A stretch of DNA of 64,000 bases, taken from the NCBI GenBank assembly GCA_035651595.1, contig DASRFJ010000087.1:21631-85630 (forward strand), given 5' to 3'. The notes under the pieces were generated by a model. That model ran no database searches and was not told where the DNA came from. It saw nothing but the letters and a program-made list of their open reading frames with translations. Origin of the DNA: JAFARZ01 sp035651595 (GTDB lineage: Bacteria; Actinomycetota; Actinomycetes; Streptosporangiales; Streptosporangiaceae). The position numbers and the translations under genes are program-made. Shown one piece after another: positions 55,750-64,000 of the stretch. Numbering within the stretch: position 1 is the first letter of the stretch; each line of letters starts with the position of its first letter.

Positions 55750-57462
55750 ATGCGCTGGTCCAAGATGCACATCCCCACGCTGCGTGATGACCCGGCGGAT
55801 GCCGGGGCACCCAGTCATCGACTGCTGCTCCGCGGCGGCTACATCCGCCAGCTGATGGCGGGGCATTACTCGCTGCTGCCGCTCGGCCAGCGGACGCGGC
55901 TGAAGGTCATCGACATCATCCGCGAAGAGATGAACCGGATCGGCGCGCAAGAGTTCGTCATGCCGGTGATGCACCCGGCGGAGCTGTGGCAGCGCAGCGG
56001 CCGCTGGGCGGTGATGGGCGACGAGATGTTCCGGCTGCGCGACCGCAAGGGCGCGGAACTGGCGCTCGGCATGACGCACGAGGAGGTCATCTCGACGCTG
56101 GCCACGGAACTGAGCTCGTACCGGGAGCTGCCGCAGGCGTGGTACCAGTTCCAGACCAAGCTGCGCGACGAGCCCAGGCCGAAGGCGGGGCTGATGCGCA
56201 CCCGCGAGTTCACGATGAAGGACTCGTACACGTTCGACCTGGGTCCGGACGAACTCGACGTGTCGTTCCAGGCGCACAAGGGCGCGTACATCCGCATCTT
56301 CGAGCGGCTCGGCGTCCCCGCGATCCCGGTCGAGGCGTCCAGCGGGTCCATGGGCGGGTCGGACTCGACGGAGTTCGTCTGCCCGTCGGATTCCGGTGAG
56401 GACCTCATCGTGCACTGCCCGGAGTGCGGCTACGGGGCGAACATCGAGAAGGCCACGTCGCGCCTGGACAGCATCGAGACTCTGCCTTCCGCTGGCCATC
56501 TGCTGCCCGCCCCGGAAGCCTTCCCGACGCCCGGCATCCGCACCATCGAGGACCTGGTCGCCCAGCATCAAGCGCCGGCGAACCGCCAGATCAAGACCCT
56601 GGTGTACTTCCTCGACGACAAGCTCACGCTGGTCCTGATGCGCGGCGATCACGCGCTGCACGAGCAGAAGCTCACCGACGCCACGAGGGCGACCACGATC
56701 CGCCCGGCGCAGGCCGAGGAGATCCGCGACGCGCTCGGTGCGCTGCCCGGCAGCCTGGGCGCGGTTGGCGTCAAGGACCTCCCTGTTGTCGCCGACGAGG
56801 CGCTGCGCGGCCGCCAGGGCATGTTCACCGGGGCCAATGTCGACGACACCCACCTGCGCGGTGTCGATGTCGAGCGCGACATCGCGGTCGGCCAGTGGGC
56901 CGATCTACGTCAGGCCGAGGCCGGCGAGCCGTGCGTCCGCTGCGGGCACGCGCTGGAGGTGCTGCGCGGCATCGAGGTCGGTCACATCTTCAAGCTCGGC
57001 TACAAGTACTCCGACGCCATGGACCTGCGGGTGTCCGGTCCCGACGGCAAGCCAGTCAAGCCGATCATGGGCTGCTACGGCATCGGTGTCGAGCGCGCGA
57101 TGGCCACGATCATCGAGGTGCACCACGACGAGAAGGGCATCGTCTGGCCGGTGTCCGTCGCCCCGTTCGAGGCGGTGGTGGTCATCGCCCAGCAGGACGA
57201 CGAGGCCGTCGCGGGTGCGGGGGAGCGGGCCTATCAGGCGCTGCTCGACGCGGGCATCGACGTGATCGTGGACGATCGGCAGGTCCGGGCGGGCGTCAAG
57301 TTCAGCGACGCCGAACTGGTCGGCATCCCGTACCGGATCACGATCGGCAAGCGCGGCCTGGCCAGCGGAAGCGCCGAACTGACCGACCGTGCCACCGGGA
57401 ACACCACCCAGGTCCCGCTGGATGACCTGGCTATCCATGTCCGCAAGGCACTCGGGCGGTGA
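55750..57462 (+). CDS. proS: Prolyl-tRNA synthetase, bacterial type
   Basis: The 570-residue class II synthetase charges tRNAPro. Motif 1 region: GHYSLLPLGQRTRLKVIDIIREEMNRIGAQEFVMPVMHPAELWQRSGRW. Motif 2: FQTKLRDEPRPKAGLMRTREFTMKDSYTF. An editing/insertion domain follows at about 230-390 with LMRGDHALHEQKL. Motif 3: GCYGIGVERAMATIIEVHHDEKGIVWP. The C-terminal anticodon domain ends FSDAELVGIPYRITIGKRGL. The length is that of bacterial ProS with an INS domain. ATG at 55750. Confidence 0.96.
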   Translation: MRWSKMHIPTLRDDPADAGAPSHRLLLRGGYIRQLMAGHYSLLPLGQRTRLKVIDIIREEMNRIGAQEFVMPVMHPAELWQRSGRWAVMGDEMFRLRDRKGAELALGMTHEEVISTLATELSSYRELPQAWYQFQTKLRDEPRPKAGLMRTREFTMKDSYTFDLGPDELDVSFQAHKGAYIRIFERLGVPAIPVEASSGSMGGSDSTEFVCPSDSGEDLIVHCPECGYGANIEKATSRLDSIETLPSAGHLLPAPEAFPTPGIRTIEDLVAQHQAPANRQIKTLVYFLDDKLTLVLMRGDHALHEQKLTDATRATTIRPAQAEEIRDALGALPGSLGAVGVKDLPVVADEALRGRQGMFTGANVDDTHLRGVDVERDIAVGQWADLRQAEAGEPCVRCGHALEVLRGIEVGHIFKLGYKYSDAMDLRVSGPDGKPVKPIMGCYGIGVERAMATIIEVHHDEKGIVWPVSVAPFEAVVVIAQQDDEAVAGAGERAYQALLDAGIDVIVDDRQVRAGVKFSDAELVGIPYRITIGKRGLASGSAELTDRATGNTTQVPLDDLAIHVRKALGR

Positions 57463-57465
57463 CAG

Positions 57466-57834
57466 GTGACCGAGGTCCAGTGGCTGCCTAAGCCGGAGAA
57501 GCATGACTTCCAGGCGGCAGAGGACTACCTGTCGCTGGTCATGCCCGCCAAGGAAGCCGCGGAGCTGAAGGAGAAGCTCGCCGTGAAGGCCGGTGACCTC
57601 ACCCGCCGCAAGGCCAAGGACATCCTGCGCGCCAGCCAGCTGGCCCTGCTCGGCGAGGACAACAAGCACGTCGCGTCCGACCTCGCGAAGGTGCGGGCCG
57701 GCACCGCGCTGTCCCCGATCTTGCTGGTCCGTGGCACCGGCACCCGCCCGCTCATCGTGGCCGATGGCTATCACCGGGTCTGCGCCAGCTACTGGGTGAA
57801 CGAGAACACCGACATTCCGTGTGTTCTGGTCTAA
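57466..57834 (+). CDS. ParB/sulfiredoxin-fold-like protein
   Basis: A 122-residue protein with a helical first half (DFQAAEDYLSLVMPAKEAAELKEKLAVKAGDLTRRKAKDILRASQL) and an end that reads LSPILLVRGTGTRPLIVADGYHRVCASYWVNENTDIPCVLV. This last part resembles the short ParB-like nuclease fold, whose GxHR motif is here GYHRV. It is too small for chromosome partitioning ParB. The gene begins 3 bp after proS with GTG, so it is co-transcribed. Function unknown. Confidence 0.7.
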   Translation: MTEVQWLPKPEKHDFQAAEDYLSLVMPAKEAAELKEKLAVKAGDLTRRKAKDILRASQLALLGEDNKHVASDLAKVRAGTALSPILLVRGTGTRPLIVADGYHRVCASYWVNENTDIPCVLV

Positions 57835-57847
57835 CACCAGATGCCGG

Positions 57848-57964
57848 CTACTTCCCCGGCAGCGTCCCGTCCTGCACCAGCTCATAGCCGGCTCTGCCTG
57901 CGGCCGCCGCGGCCGCCGCGCCGATCCCGCCGGTCAGCAGCCCGCGGCGCGAGATTCCACGCAT
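57848..57964 (-). pseudogene. Orphan Tat signal-peptide stub
   Basis: A 38-codon ORF: MRGISRRGLLTGGIGAAA, then an alanine-rich hydrophobic core, then GYELVQDGTLPGK and TAG. The SRRGLL motif with hydrophobic core is a twin-arginine signal, and ELVQDGTLPGK is the junction that I recall opening secreted actinobacterial esterases or hydrolases. The rest of such a protein is absent; no further frame continues it upstream of 57848. It is most likely the N-terminal remnant of a deleted secreted enzyme. Confidence 0.65.
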
Positions 57965-58035
57965 ACCGGCCGGCTTCACGGAGGTAGAACGCGAGCACTT
58001 GATGGCCGCGCTCGCCAAGGTCTACCGTTCGGCAC

Positions 58036-58284
58036 GTGAAACTCTCGCTGAGCGCGGCGATGCGAGCGCGTGACATCTCGCGGCCGCACGAAGAGCACGT
58101 GGCCGACGCCGCCGACCAAGAGACGACGGCGACGCCAGAGAACACGGCGACACTAGAGAAGACGGCGACACTAGAGAAGACGGCGACACCAGAGAACACG
58201 GCGACACCAGAGAACACGGCGACACCGGAGGCGCCGCCACGTAACCGCCGCAACCGCAACCGCAACCGCAACCGCAAGAGTTAA
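58036..58284 (+). CDS. Small repeat-containing hypothetical protein
   Basis: An 82-residue ORF, GTG at 58036, with a short normal segment (LSLSAAMRARDISRPHEEHVADAAD), five tandem TPENTA/TLEKTA hexapeptides and a basic tail of RN repeats (RNRNRNRNRKS). No family is recognised and the repeats may simply reflect slipped replication. No clear RBS. Coding status is uncertain; it could be a low-complexity basic protein binding nucleic acid. Confidence 0.35.
   Translation: MKLSLSAAMRARDISRPHEEHVADAADQETTATPENTATLEKTATLEKTATPENTATPENTATPEAPPRNRRNRNRNRNRKS
58132..58221. repeat. Five tandem 18-bp repeats
   Basis: Units alternate between ACACCAGAGAACACGGCG and ACACTAGAGAAGACGGCG in the order A-like, B, B, A, A, with one variant base in the first unit. 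The 18-bp period preserves reading frame through the ORF at 58036. Short unit length and no spacers make this a minisatellite-like array. Confidence 0.9.
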
Positions 58285-58301
58285 CCGCAACCGCTAAGGC
58301 G

Positions 58302-58775
58302 CTAGGCGCCGGGCAGCGGCGGCAGGTCCCCGGTCTTCTCGTAGTCGGCGATCATCGCCAGGCGCCTGGCGTGCCTGGCCTCGCCAGAGAACGGCGTGCC
58401 GACGAAGACCTTGGCGAACCCCACCGCCACGTCGATGTCGTACATGCGCGCGCCGAGGCTCAGCACGTTCGCGTCGTTGTGCTGGCGCGCGAGCTGGGCG
58501 GTCTCCTCCGTCCAGGCCAGCGCGGCCCGGATGCCCGGGATCTTGTTGGCGGCAATCTGCTCTCCGTTGCCGGAACCGCCGATCACGACGCCAAGGCTGC
58601 CCGGGTCGCCGGCGACACCCTGCGCGGCGCGCATCACGTACACCGGGTAGTCGTCATCGGGCACGTACGAAGCGGGACCGCAGTCCACCGGCTCATGGCC
58701 AGCGGTACTCAGCCACTCGATGATCCGGGCCTTCAGCTCGAAGCCCGCGTGGTCGGAACCGAGGTAGACGCGCAC
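58302..58775 (-). CDS. rpiB: Ribose-5-phosphate isomerase B
   Basis: The 157-residue RpiB/LacA/LacB enzyme interconverts ribose 5-phosphate and ribulose 5-phosphate in the pentose phosphate pathway. VRVYLGSDHAGFELKARI is the N-terminus and GVVIGGSGNGEQIAANKIPGIRAAL holds the active-site loop. In many members the loop cysteine is G-C-G-T/S-G-x-G; here it is GGSGNGE with Gly in place of Cys, as in actinobacterial (mycobacterial) RpiB, which uses a glutamate. HNDANVLSLGAR is conserved. GTG at 58775. Confidence 0.93.
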   Translation of the reverse strand: MRVYLGSDHAGFELKARIIEWLSTAGHEPVDCGPASYVPDDDYPVYVMRAAQGVAGDPGSLGVVIGGSGNGEQIAANKIPGIRAALAWTEETAQLARQHNDANVLSLGARMYDIDVAVGFAKVFVGTPFSGEARHARRLAMIADYEKTGDLPPLPGA

Positions 58776-58780
58776 GGGAG

Positions 58781-59266
58781 TTAGTCTGCCAGAAACGGCC
58801 GGCTCCTGGTCACGGCGCTCCGCGCCACCCCGGTGAGCAGCGTGCCGATCGCGATCCCGGCGGCGAGGTTGATCGCCGCGGTGGCGATCTTGCTGGTCAG
58901 CAGCGCGACATGCCCGGCCGAGCCGAGGATCGAATTCGTGAACGGCGCCAGCACGGCGACCACCGTCGCGAGGAAGACGATCCACCCGAAGAAGGCCAGC
59001 GGCCGCGGCGCGGTGACCAGCAGCAGGTGCAGCAGCGCGGTCGCCAGCACCGCGGCTCCCGCCGCGAGCAGCACGTAGGCCACCTCGGAGATGCCGCCGC
59101 TGTAGGTGGGCACCGGCACCGGCACGCCGAAGACCCCGCGGCACAGCAATATGCCCACCACCGCGATGAGCGCGGCGATGACGGCAGTCGCCGCCCCGCC
59201 GGCCCACAGCCGCCCCGCGGCGACCCGCGGCGCGGGGCGGTCCCGGCGGTAGGTAGACGTAGTCAC
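58781..59266 (-). CDS. DUF6069-like membrane protein
   Basis: A 161-residue protein with four hydrophobic helices: LWAGGAATAVIAALIAVVGILLC, VAYVLLAAGAAVLATALLHLLLV, PLAFFGWIVFLATVVAVLAPF and IATAAINLAAGIAIGTLLTGVA. The spacing and the short soluble ends match the DUF6069 family of actinobacterial membrane proteins as I recall it; the function is unknown. GTG at 59266 is preferred to the longer frame. It ends 6 bp before the rpiB start. Confidence 0.7.
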   Translation of the reverse strand: MTTSTYRRDRPAPRVAAGRLWAGGAATAVIAALIAVVGILLCRGVFGVPVPVPTYSGGISEVAYVLLAAGAAVLATALLHLLLVTAPRPLAFFGWIVFLATVVAVLAPFTNSILGSAGHVALLTSKIATAAINLAAGIAIGTLLTGVARSAVTRSRPFLAD

Positions 59267-59359
59267 GGCGCCCCCCGGTCCTCTCACACCCGATAGTCAG
59301 ACGACTACCCGCTGTGACAGCCAGGAAACCCCGCGCGGAAAGGGAGGAAAGCGGCAGCC

Positions 59360-59977
59360 CTAGTCGAAGATGGGATCCCGGGTCCGGGAGCGCTTGAGCT
59401 CGAAGAAGCCGTCGGTCCCGGCGATCAGCAGCACACCGTCCCACAGCTTCGCCGCCGCCTCACCGCGCGGGATAGGCGACACCACCGGCCCGAACACCGA
59501 CAGGCCGTTCACCGAGATGACCGGCGTCCCGACGTCGTACCCGACCCGGTCGATCCCGTCGGCATGCGATGCGCGCAAGGCGGCGTCGAACTCGGTCGAT
59601 TCCGAAGCCTCGGCCAGCCCCGGCGGCAGCCCGGCCTCGGCCAGCGCCGCCTCGTAGGTCGCCCGCTCCCGCGGCGCCTTCTCCAAGTGGAACCGGTTGC
59701 CGAGCGCGGTGTACAGCGGCCCGAGCACATGGTCGCCGTGCTCGGCAGCGGCGGCGATGCAGACCCGCACCGGGCCCCAGCCGGTCTGCATCAGTTCGCG
59801 GTACCGCTCGGGCAGGTCTTCCTTGCCCTCGTTGAGCACGGACAGGCTCATCACGTGCCAGTGGGTCTTGACCGGGCGCACCTTCTCCACTTCGTGCATC
59901 CACCGCGACGCGATCCACGCCCACGGACAGATAGGGTCGAACCAGAAGTCGACCCGCGTAGGCTCTTGATCGGCCAT
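59360..59977 (-). CDS. DsbA-fold protein, mycothiol-dependent nitroreductase-like
   Basis: The 205-residue protein closely follows mycobacterial Rv2466c: VDFWFDPICPWAWIASRWMHEVEKVRPVKTHWHVMSLSVLNE, GPLYTALGNRFH, and RVGYDVGTPVISVNGLSVFGPVVSPIPRGEAAAKLWDG, ending FFELKRSRTRDPIFD. The thioredoxin-fold active site is CPWA rather than CPWC, so only the first Cys remains. A mycothiol-dependent reductase may still act with this Cys alone. Likely cytosolic; role in thiol redox. Confidence 0.88.
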   Translation of the reverse strand: MADQEPTRVDFWFDPICPWAWIASRWMHEVEKVRPVKTHWHVMSLSVLNEGKEDLPERYRELMQTGWGPVRVCIAAAAEHGDHVLGPLYTALGNRFHLEKAPRERATYEAALAEAGLPPGLAEASESTEFDAALRASHADGIDRVGYDVGTPVISVNGLSVFGPVVSPIPRGEAAAKLWDGVLLIAGTDGFFELKRSRTRDPIFD

Positions 59978-60091
59978 GCGTACTCCTTACCACGAGTAAG
60001 ACCAGGCTTTACCGACCCGCTGCGGAAGCAGAAAGCAGCGGTACCGCCAGCGACAACCCCGCGACGGCGCCGCTGATTCCGTGGGGGGCGG

Positions 60092-62644
60092 ATGGAGCGG
60101 AACACCGGAGGGGACCCAGCTTTGTCAGCGAACCTGACCAGGGATGAAGCCAGCGAGCGCGCCGCGCTCATCAAGGTAGCGTCGTACCAGGTAGACCTGG
60201 ATCTGACCGGCGGCGATACGACGTTCACCGCGCGGAGCGTGATCAGGTTCACGTGCAACGAGCCAGGCAGCACCACGTTCGTCAACCTGTCCGCCCCCGC
60301 CGTCACGAGCATCACGCTGAACGGCGCCGACGTCCCGCTCGAGGCGTTCGACGAAGACCGGATCACGATCGCGGACCTGGCCGCCGACAACGTGCTCACC
60401 GTCGTCGCGGACTGCGCCTACTCGCGCAGCGGCGAGGGCATGCACCGGTTCGCCGACCCCGCCGACGGCCGCGTCTACCTGTACTCGGACCTGGAGACGT
60501 TCGACGCGCACCGGGTGTACGCGTGCTTCGACCAGCCCGACCTGAAGGCCAGCTTCGAGTTCACCGTCCTCGCGCCAGAAGACTGGGTCGTGGTGTCCAA
60601 CATGGCGGCGGACTCCGACGAAAGCACCCCGCACGGACACAGCTGGCGCTTCCCGGCGACGCCGCCGATGTCCACCTACGTCACGCACATCTCGGCCGGC
60701 CCGTACCACTCGGTCCGCGACGAGCACGACGGCATTCCGCTCGGCATCTTCTGCCGTCAGTCGCTCGCCGAGTACCTCGACCCCGACGAGATCTTCACGG
60801 TCACCAAGCAAGGCTTCGACTTCTTCCACAACTCGTTCGGCATCAAGTACCCGTTCGGGAAGTACGACCAGCTCTTCGTGCCGGAGTTCAAGGAAGGCGC
60901 GATGGAGAACGCCGGCGCGGTCACGATCCTGGAGGACTACGTCTTCCGTTCGCGGGTCACCGACTTCGCCCGGGAGGCGCGGGCCGAGACGCTGCTGCAC
61001 GAGATGGCGCACATGTGGTTCGGCGACATGGTCACGATGGCTTGGTGGAACGACCTGTGGCTGAACGAGTCGTTCGCCACCTGGGCCGGCACGCTCGCCC
61101 AGGCCGAAGGCACCCGCTTCACCTCGGCCTGGACCACGTTCGCGCAGCTCTACAAGGCGTGGGCGTACCGGCAGGACCAGCTGGAATCCACCCATCCGAT
61201 CGCGGCCGACATCCCGGACATCCACGCGGTCGAGGTCAACTTCGACGGCATCACGTACGCCAAGGGCGCGTCCGTCCTCAAGCAGCTCGTGGCCTATGTC
61301 GGCCGGGAGAACTTCCTGGCCGGGGTGCGCAAGTACTTCGCCGCGCACGCGTGGGGGAACGCCACCCTCGCCGACCTGCTGGCCGCGCTCGAGGAGGTTT
61401 CAGCGCGCGACCTAGCCTCGTGGTCCCGCGAATGGCTGGAAGCGGCCGGGGTGAACACGCTGCGGCCCGACTACACACTGAACCCCGATGGCACGTTCGC
61501 CGAGTTCGCGGTCGAGCAGGAGGCGCCGAGCACCCATCCGGTTCTCCGCTCGCACCGCATCGCCATAGGACTTTATGACCGAACGGCAAGTGGTCTCACG
61601 CGCACCCGCAGGCTCGAGGTCGACGTGGCCGGCGAACGCACGCTGCTTCCCGAACTGACCGGCCAGGCCGAGCCCGACCTGGTGCTGGTCAACGACGACG
61701 ACCTGACCTACGCCAAGATCCGGCTGGACGACCACTCGCTGCGCACGGTCGTCAGCTCGATCGGCTCGTTCACCGATTCGCTGCCGGCCGCGCTGTGCTG
61801 GTCCGCGACGTGGGACATGTGCCGCGACGCGGAGATGGCGGCGCGCGACTACGTGTCGCTCGTGCTGGCCGGCGTCTCCTCGGTGGCCGACATCAGCGTG
61901 GTGCAGACCCTGCTGCGCCAGGCGACGGGCGCGGTCCGCAAGTTCGCGGATCCGGCGTGGCGGGCCACCGGGCGGGAGCTGATGGCCGCCAAGCTCCGTG
62001 CCCTCACCGAGGAAGCCGAGCCGGGCTCGGACTTCCAGCTCGCCTACCTGCGCGCGCTCATCGGCGTGACCACTGACGAGGACGGCCTCGCGTTCCTGGC
62101 CGGGCTGCTGGACGGCTCGGTCGTGCTCGACGGGCTGAGCGTGGACACCGACCTGCGCTGGTCGCTGCTGTGCCGGCTGGTCAGCCGCGGCGTGCGCGGA
62201 CCGGACGCGATCGACGCGGAGCTGGTCAGGGACGCCACCGACGCCGGTGAGCGGAACGCCGCGACCTGCCGTGCCGCGATCCCCACCGTCGCGGCCAAGC
62301 GGGCCGCGTGGGAGGAGATGATCGGCGGTGAGCTGACGATCGCGGCGTTCCGCGCGGTGCTGGCCGGCTTCGCCGATCTCGATCACCCGGAGCTCATCGA
62401 GCCGTACCGGCCTGAGTACTTCGCCGCGGTCGGGCCCGTCTGGCGGGACTGGTCGTCGGCGATGGCGCAGGACTTCGTGTCCGGCCTGTACGCGGTGTGC
62501 CCGGTGGACGCCAAGACCGTCGCGCTGACCGACACCTATATCGCGACGGAGAACCCGCCGGCCGCGCTCGGCCGGCTGCTCACCGAGGGCCGGGACGACA
62601 CGCTGCGGGCGCTGCGCTGCCAGGCCCGCGATCGTCAGCGTTAG
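60092..62644 (+). CDS. pepN: Aminopeptidase N
   Basis: The 850-residue M1 zinc aminopeptidase. The substrate motif GAMENAGAVTI lies near 269 and the zinc site is H303-E304-MA-H307-M with E326 in LWLNESFATWAG. The N-terminal saddle domain (IKVASYQVDLDLTGGDTTFTARSVIRF) and the large C-terminal ERAP1-like helical domain (from about 520) are present. Length matches actinobacterial PepN. It is cytosolic. The next gene begins directly after its stop. Confidence 0.96.
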   Translation: MERNTGGDPALSANLTRDEASERAALIKVASYQVDLDLTGGDTTFTARSVIRFTCNEPGSTTFVNLSAPAVTSITLNGADVPLEAFDEDRITIADLAADNVLTVVADCAYSRSGEGMHRFADPADGRVYLYSDLETFDAHRVYACFDQPDLKASFEFTVLAPEDWVVVSNMAADSDESTPHGHSWRFPATPPMSTYVTHISAGPYHSVRDEHDGIPLGIFCRQSLAEYLDPDEIFTVTKQGFDFFHNSFGIKYPFGKYDQLFVPEFKEGAMENAGAVTILEDYVFRSRVTDFAREARAETLLHEMAHMWFGDMVTMAWWNDLWLNESFATWAGTLAQAEGTRFTSAWTTFAQLYKAWAYRQDQLESTHPIAADIPDIHAVEVNFDGITYAKGASVLKQLVAYVGRENFLAGVRKYFAAHAWGNATLADLLAALEEVSARDLASWSREWLEAAGVNTLRPDYTLNPDGTFAEFAVEQEAPSTHPVLRSHRIAIGLYDRTASGLTRTRRLEVDVAGERTLLPELTGQAEPDLVLVNDDDLTYAKIRLDDHSLRTVVSSIGSFTDSLPAALCWSATWDMCRDAEMAARDYVSLVLAGVSSVADISVVQTLLRQATGAVRKFADPAWRATGRELMAAKLRALTEEAEPGSDFQLAYLRALIGVTTDEDGLAFLAGLLDGSVVLDGLSVDTDLRWSLLCRLVSRGVRGPDAIDAELVRDATDAGERNAATCRAAIPTVAAKRAAWEEMIGGELTIAAFRAVLAGFADLDHPELIEPYRPEYFAAVGPVWRDWSSAMAQDFVSGLYAVCPVDAKTVALTDTYIATENPPAALGRLLTEGRDDTLRALRCQARDRQR

Positions 62645-63916
62645 GTGGACGAGCCGCGGGCTTCCCTGTGGCACAACCGGAGTTTCCTGCTGCTCTGGAG
62701 CGGCCAGACGGTCAGCGAGATGGGCTCGACGATCACGCTGCTGGCGCTGCCGCTCACCGCGGTCGTCGTGCTCAAGGCCACGACGTTCCAGGTCGGCCTG
62801 CTCGCCTCGGCGGCGACGGCCGCTTTCGCGCTGATCGCGCTGCCGGCCGGTGCTATCGTGGACCGGTACGTCAAGCGGCGCATCATGATCGTGTGCGACC
62901 TGGCCCGGATGCTGATCATCGGCTCGGTCCCGGTGGCCGCGGCGGCGGGTGCGCTCACGATGGGGCAGCTGTACGCGGTCGCGATCACCGCGGGCGTCTG
63001 CACCGTGTTCTTCGACGTGTGCTATCAGAGCTACCTGCCCGTGGTCGTCGGACCTGGCCAGCTACTGGATGGCAACGGCAAGCTGGGCGCCACCCAGTCG
63101 TTCGCCGAGGTGACCGGGCCGGGGCTGGGCGGCGGGCTGGTCGGGGTGTTCGGCGTGGCCATGTCGCTGGCGGCCGACGCGATCTCCTATGCGGTCTCGG
63201 TCGCCTCGCTGCTGGCGATCCGGGTACCCGAGAAGGCGCCGCCGAAGGCGGACCGCCGCACTCTCCGGGCGGAGATCGCCGAAGGCCTGTCGTTCGTCGT
63301 AAGTCACCCCATCCTGCGCCGGGTGGTCGCGTGCACCGGCACGGCAAACCTGTTCAGCGGCGTGCAGATCGCGATGGAGATCATCTTCCTGGTCCGCGTC
63401 CTGCATGTCAGGCCGGCCTACACCGGACTGATCATCGCCATTGCCAGCGTCGGCGGCGTGATCGGCGGCGTGCTGTCCGGCACGCTCAGCCGGCGGATCG
63501 GCTCGGCGCGGATCATCTGGGTTTCGATCCTCGTGTTCGGCCTGCCGCAGCTGCTGCTGCCGCTGGCGTATCCGGGCTGGCGGGTGGCGTTGTTCCCGAT
63601 CGGTTTCGCGTTCTCCGCGTTCAGCGCGGTGGTGTACAACGTGGCGCAGGTCAGCTACCGGCAGGCGGTGTGCCCGCCGGAGCTGCTCGGCCGGATGAAC
63701 GCCGCGACCCGGTGGATCGTGTGGGGCACGCTGCCGCTCGGTGGCCTGCTCGGCGGCGCGCTCGGTGCCGGGCTCGGCGTCCGCCCGACGATCTGGATCG
63801 CCTACGCGGGGAGCTGGGCGGCCGGCTGGTGGGTGTTCTTCTCCCCGCTCCGCCGCCTGCGAGATTTCCTAACTGGGGGAGGCATCCCCCAGACCCCCTC
63901 GGCACCACAACCCTAG
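62645..63916 (+). CDS. MFS transporter
   Basis: A 423-residue protein with twelve predicted helices. LWHNRSFLLLWSGQTVSEMGSTITLLALPLTAVVVLKATTFQVGLL is the N-terminal start of DHA3-type (MFS_3) exporters, with ALPAGAIVDRYVKRRIMIVCDLARML as the helix 2-3 loop. Its substrate is unknown; close homologues in actinobacteria are often drug-type exporters. The GTG start begins directly after the pepN stop. The stop overlaps by 3 bp the end of a convergent gene. Confidence 0.92.
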   Translation: MDEPRASLWHNRSFLLLWSGQTVSEMGSTITLLALPLTAVVVLKATTFQVGLLASAATAAFALIALPAGAIVDRYVKRRIMIVCDLARMLIIGSVPVAAAAGALTMGQLYAVAITAGVCTVFFDVCYQSYLPVVVGPGQLLDGNGKLGATQSFAEVTGPGLGGGLVGVFGVAMSLAADAISYAVSVASLLAIRVPEKAPPKADRRTLRAEIAEGLSFVVSHPILRRVVACTGTANLFSGVQIAMEIIFLVRVLHVRPAYTGLIIAIASVGGVIGGVLSGTLSRRIGSARIIWVSILVFGLPQLLLPLAYPGWRVALFPIGFAFSAFSAVVYNVAQVSYRQAVCPPELLGRMNAATRWIVWGTLPLGGLLGGALGAGLGVRPTIWIAYAGSWAAGWWVFFSPLRRLRDFLTGGGIPQTPSAPQP

Positions 63917-64000
63917 AAGATCATCGGGCACCACGGGGCCGGATCCCACGCCATCGCCGCGGTGAGCTCGCGCACCGCGCCAGGCCGGGACTCGGTGACC
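63913..64000 (-). CDS. Partial CDS, C-terminus only
   Basis: The minus-strand frame is open from the window end to a TAG at 63913-63915 and encodes 28 residues ending ELTAAMAWDPAPWCPMIF. This is too short for a family call. The convergent overlap with the MFS gene suggests that it is a real gene end. Confidence 0.5.
   Translation of the reverse strand, partial: VTESRPGAVRELTAAMAWDPAPWCPMIF

Noticed and set aside
58132..58221. CRISPR-like array
   Set aside because: The repeats are 18 bp, contiguous and without spacers, and there are no cas genes. It is a simple tandem repeat in an ORF.

Overview
The window is chromosomal DNA from a high-GC actinobacterium. GC-rich third codon positions, frequent GTG starts, mycothiol-linked enzyme families, a SARP regulator, menaquinone synthesis through MenA, a bacterial Pnkp/Hen1 RNA-repair pair and DUF1707, DUF2277 and DUF6879 family genes all fit Actinomycetia. 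A Streptosporangiales-like or related soil lineage is only a guess. I saw no rRNA or tRNA gene, CRISPR array or transposase.

Layout. 1-3442: tail of a DUF2461 gene, an SDR oxidoreductase, a DUF1707 protein and an orphan AbiEi/DUF559-like protein. 3531-7525: a compact class III lanthipeptide locus made of a 35-residue precursor, a strong attenuator-like hairpin, a three-domain LanKC synthetase and a SARP regulator. 7553-10310: Nudix, GNAT, a DinB2-type Y-family polymerase and a LysE exporter. 10325-14208: hen1-pnkp RNA repair. 14209-21952: a phosphatase-like gene remnant, a mycothiol-type DinB-fold enzyme, DUF4230, a MerR/aldo-keto reductase pair, a FUSC protein and an APC permease.

22091-29242 is the conserved rpsO-pnp-M16 peptidase-dapB housekeeping block. 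About 2.2 kb has been placed between the peptidase and dapB. It carries an E1-like (ThiF) enzyme with an N-terminal PqqD/RRE-like region, a 65-residue Sec-signal peptide gene, and a DUF6879 gene that overlaps dapB. This arrangement resembles an uncharacterised peptide-modification (RiPP-like) cassette and is the best candidate here for something undescribed.

29260-37723: small conserved genes, a decayed Nudix gene, a lipoprotein, a membrane metallophosphoesterase, MntP-like and a split alkylation-repair operon (ada-alkA fusion overlapping ogt). 38014-43613: PHP phosphatase and an NfeD/SPFH pair flanked by two paralogous XRE-domain proteins. 43833-48570: menA, GNAT, ilvD and a NERD protein. 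48730-64000: amidase, penicillin-acylase-family hydrolase, HNH/DUF222, HAD, proS, ParB-like, rpiB, a mycothiol nitroreductase-like protein, pepN and an MFS transporter.

A 47-bp palindrome occurs four times in intergenic DNA (2351, 20037, 33766, 38505). Its arms change in a compensatory way between copies, and three copies lie about 30-40 bp from an ATCCGGAT-centred palindrome. Two other genes show internal deletions, and one Tat signal-peptide stub survives alone. Functions are assigned from recalled family motifs, without database searches.
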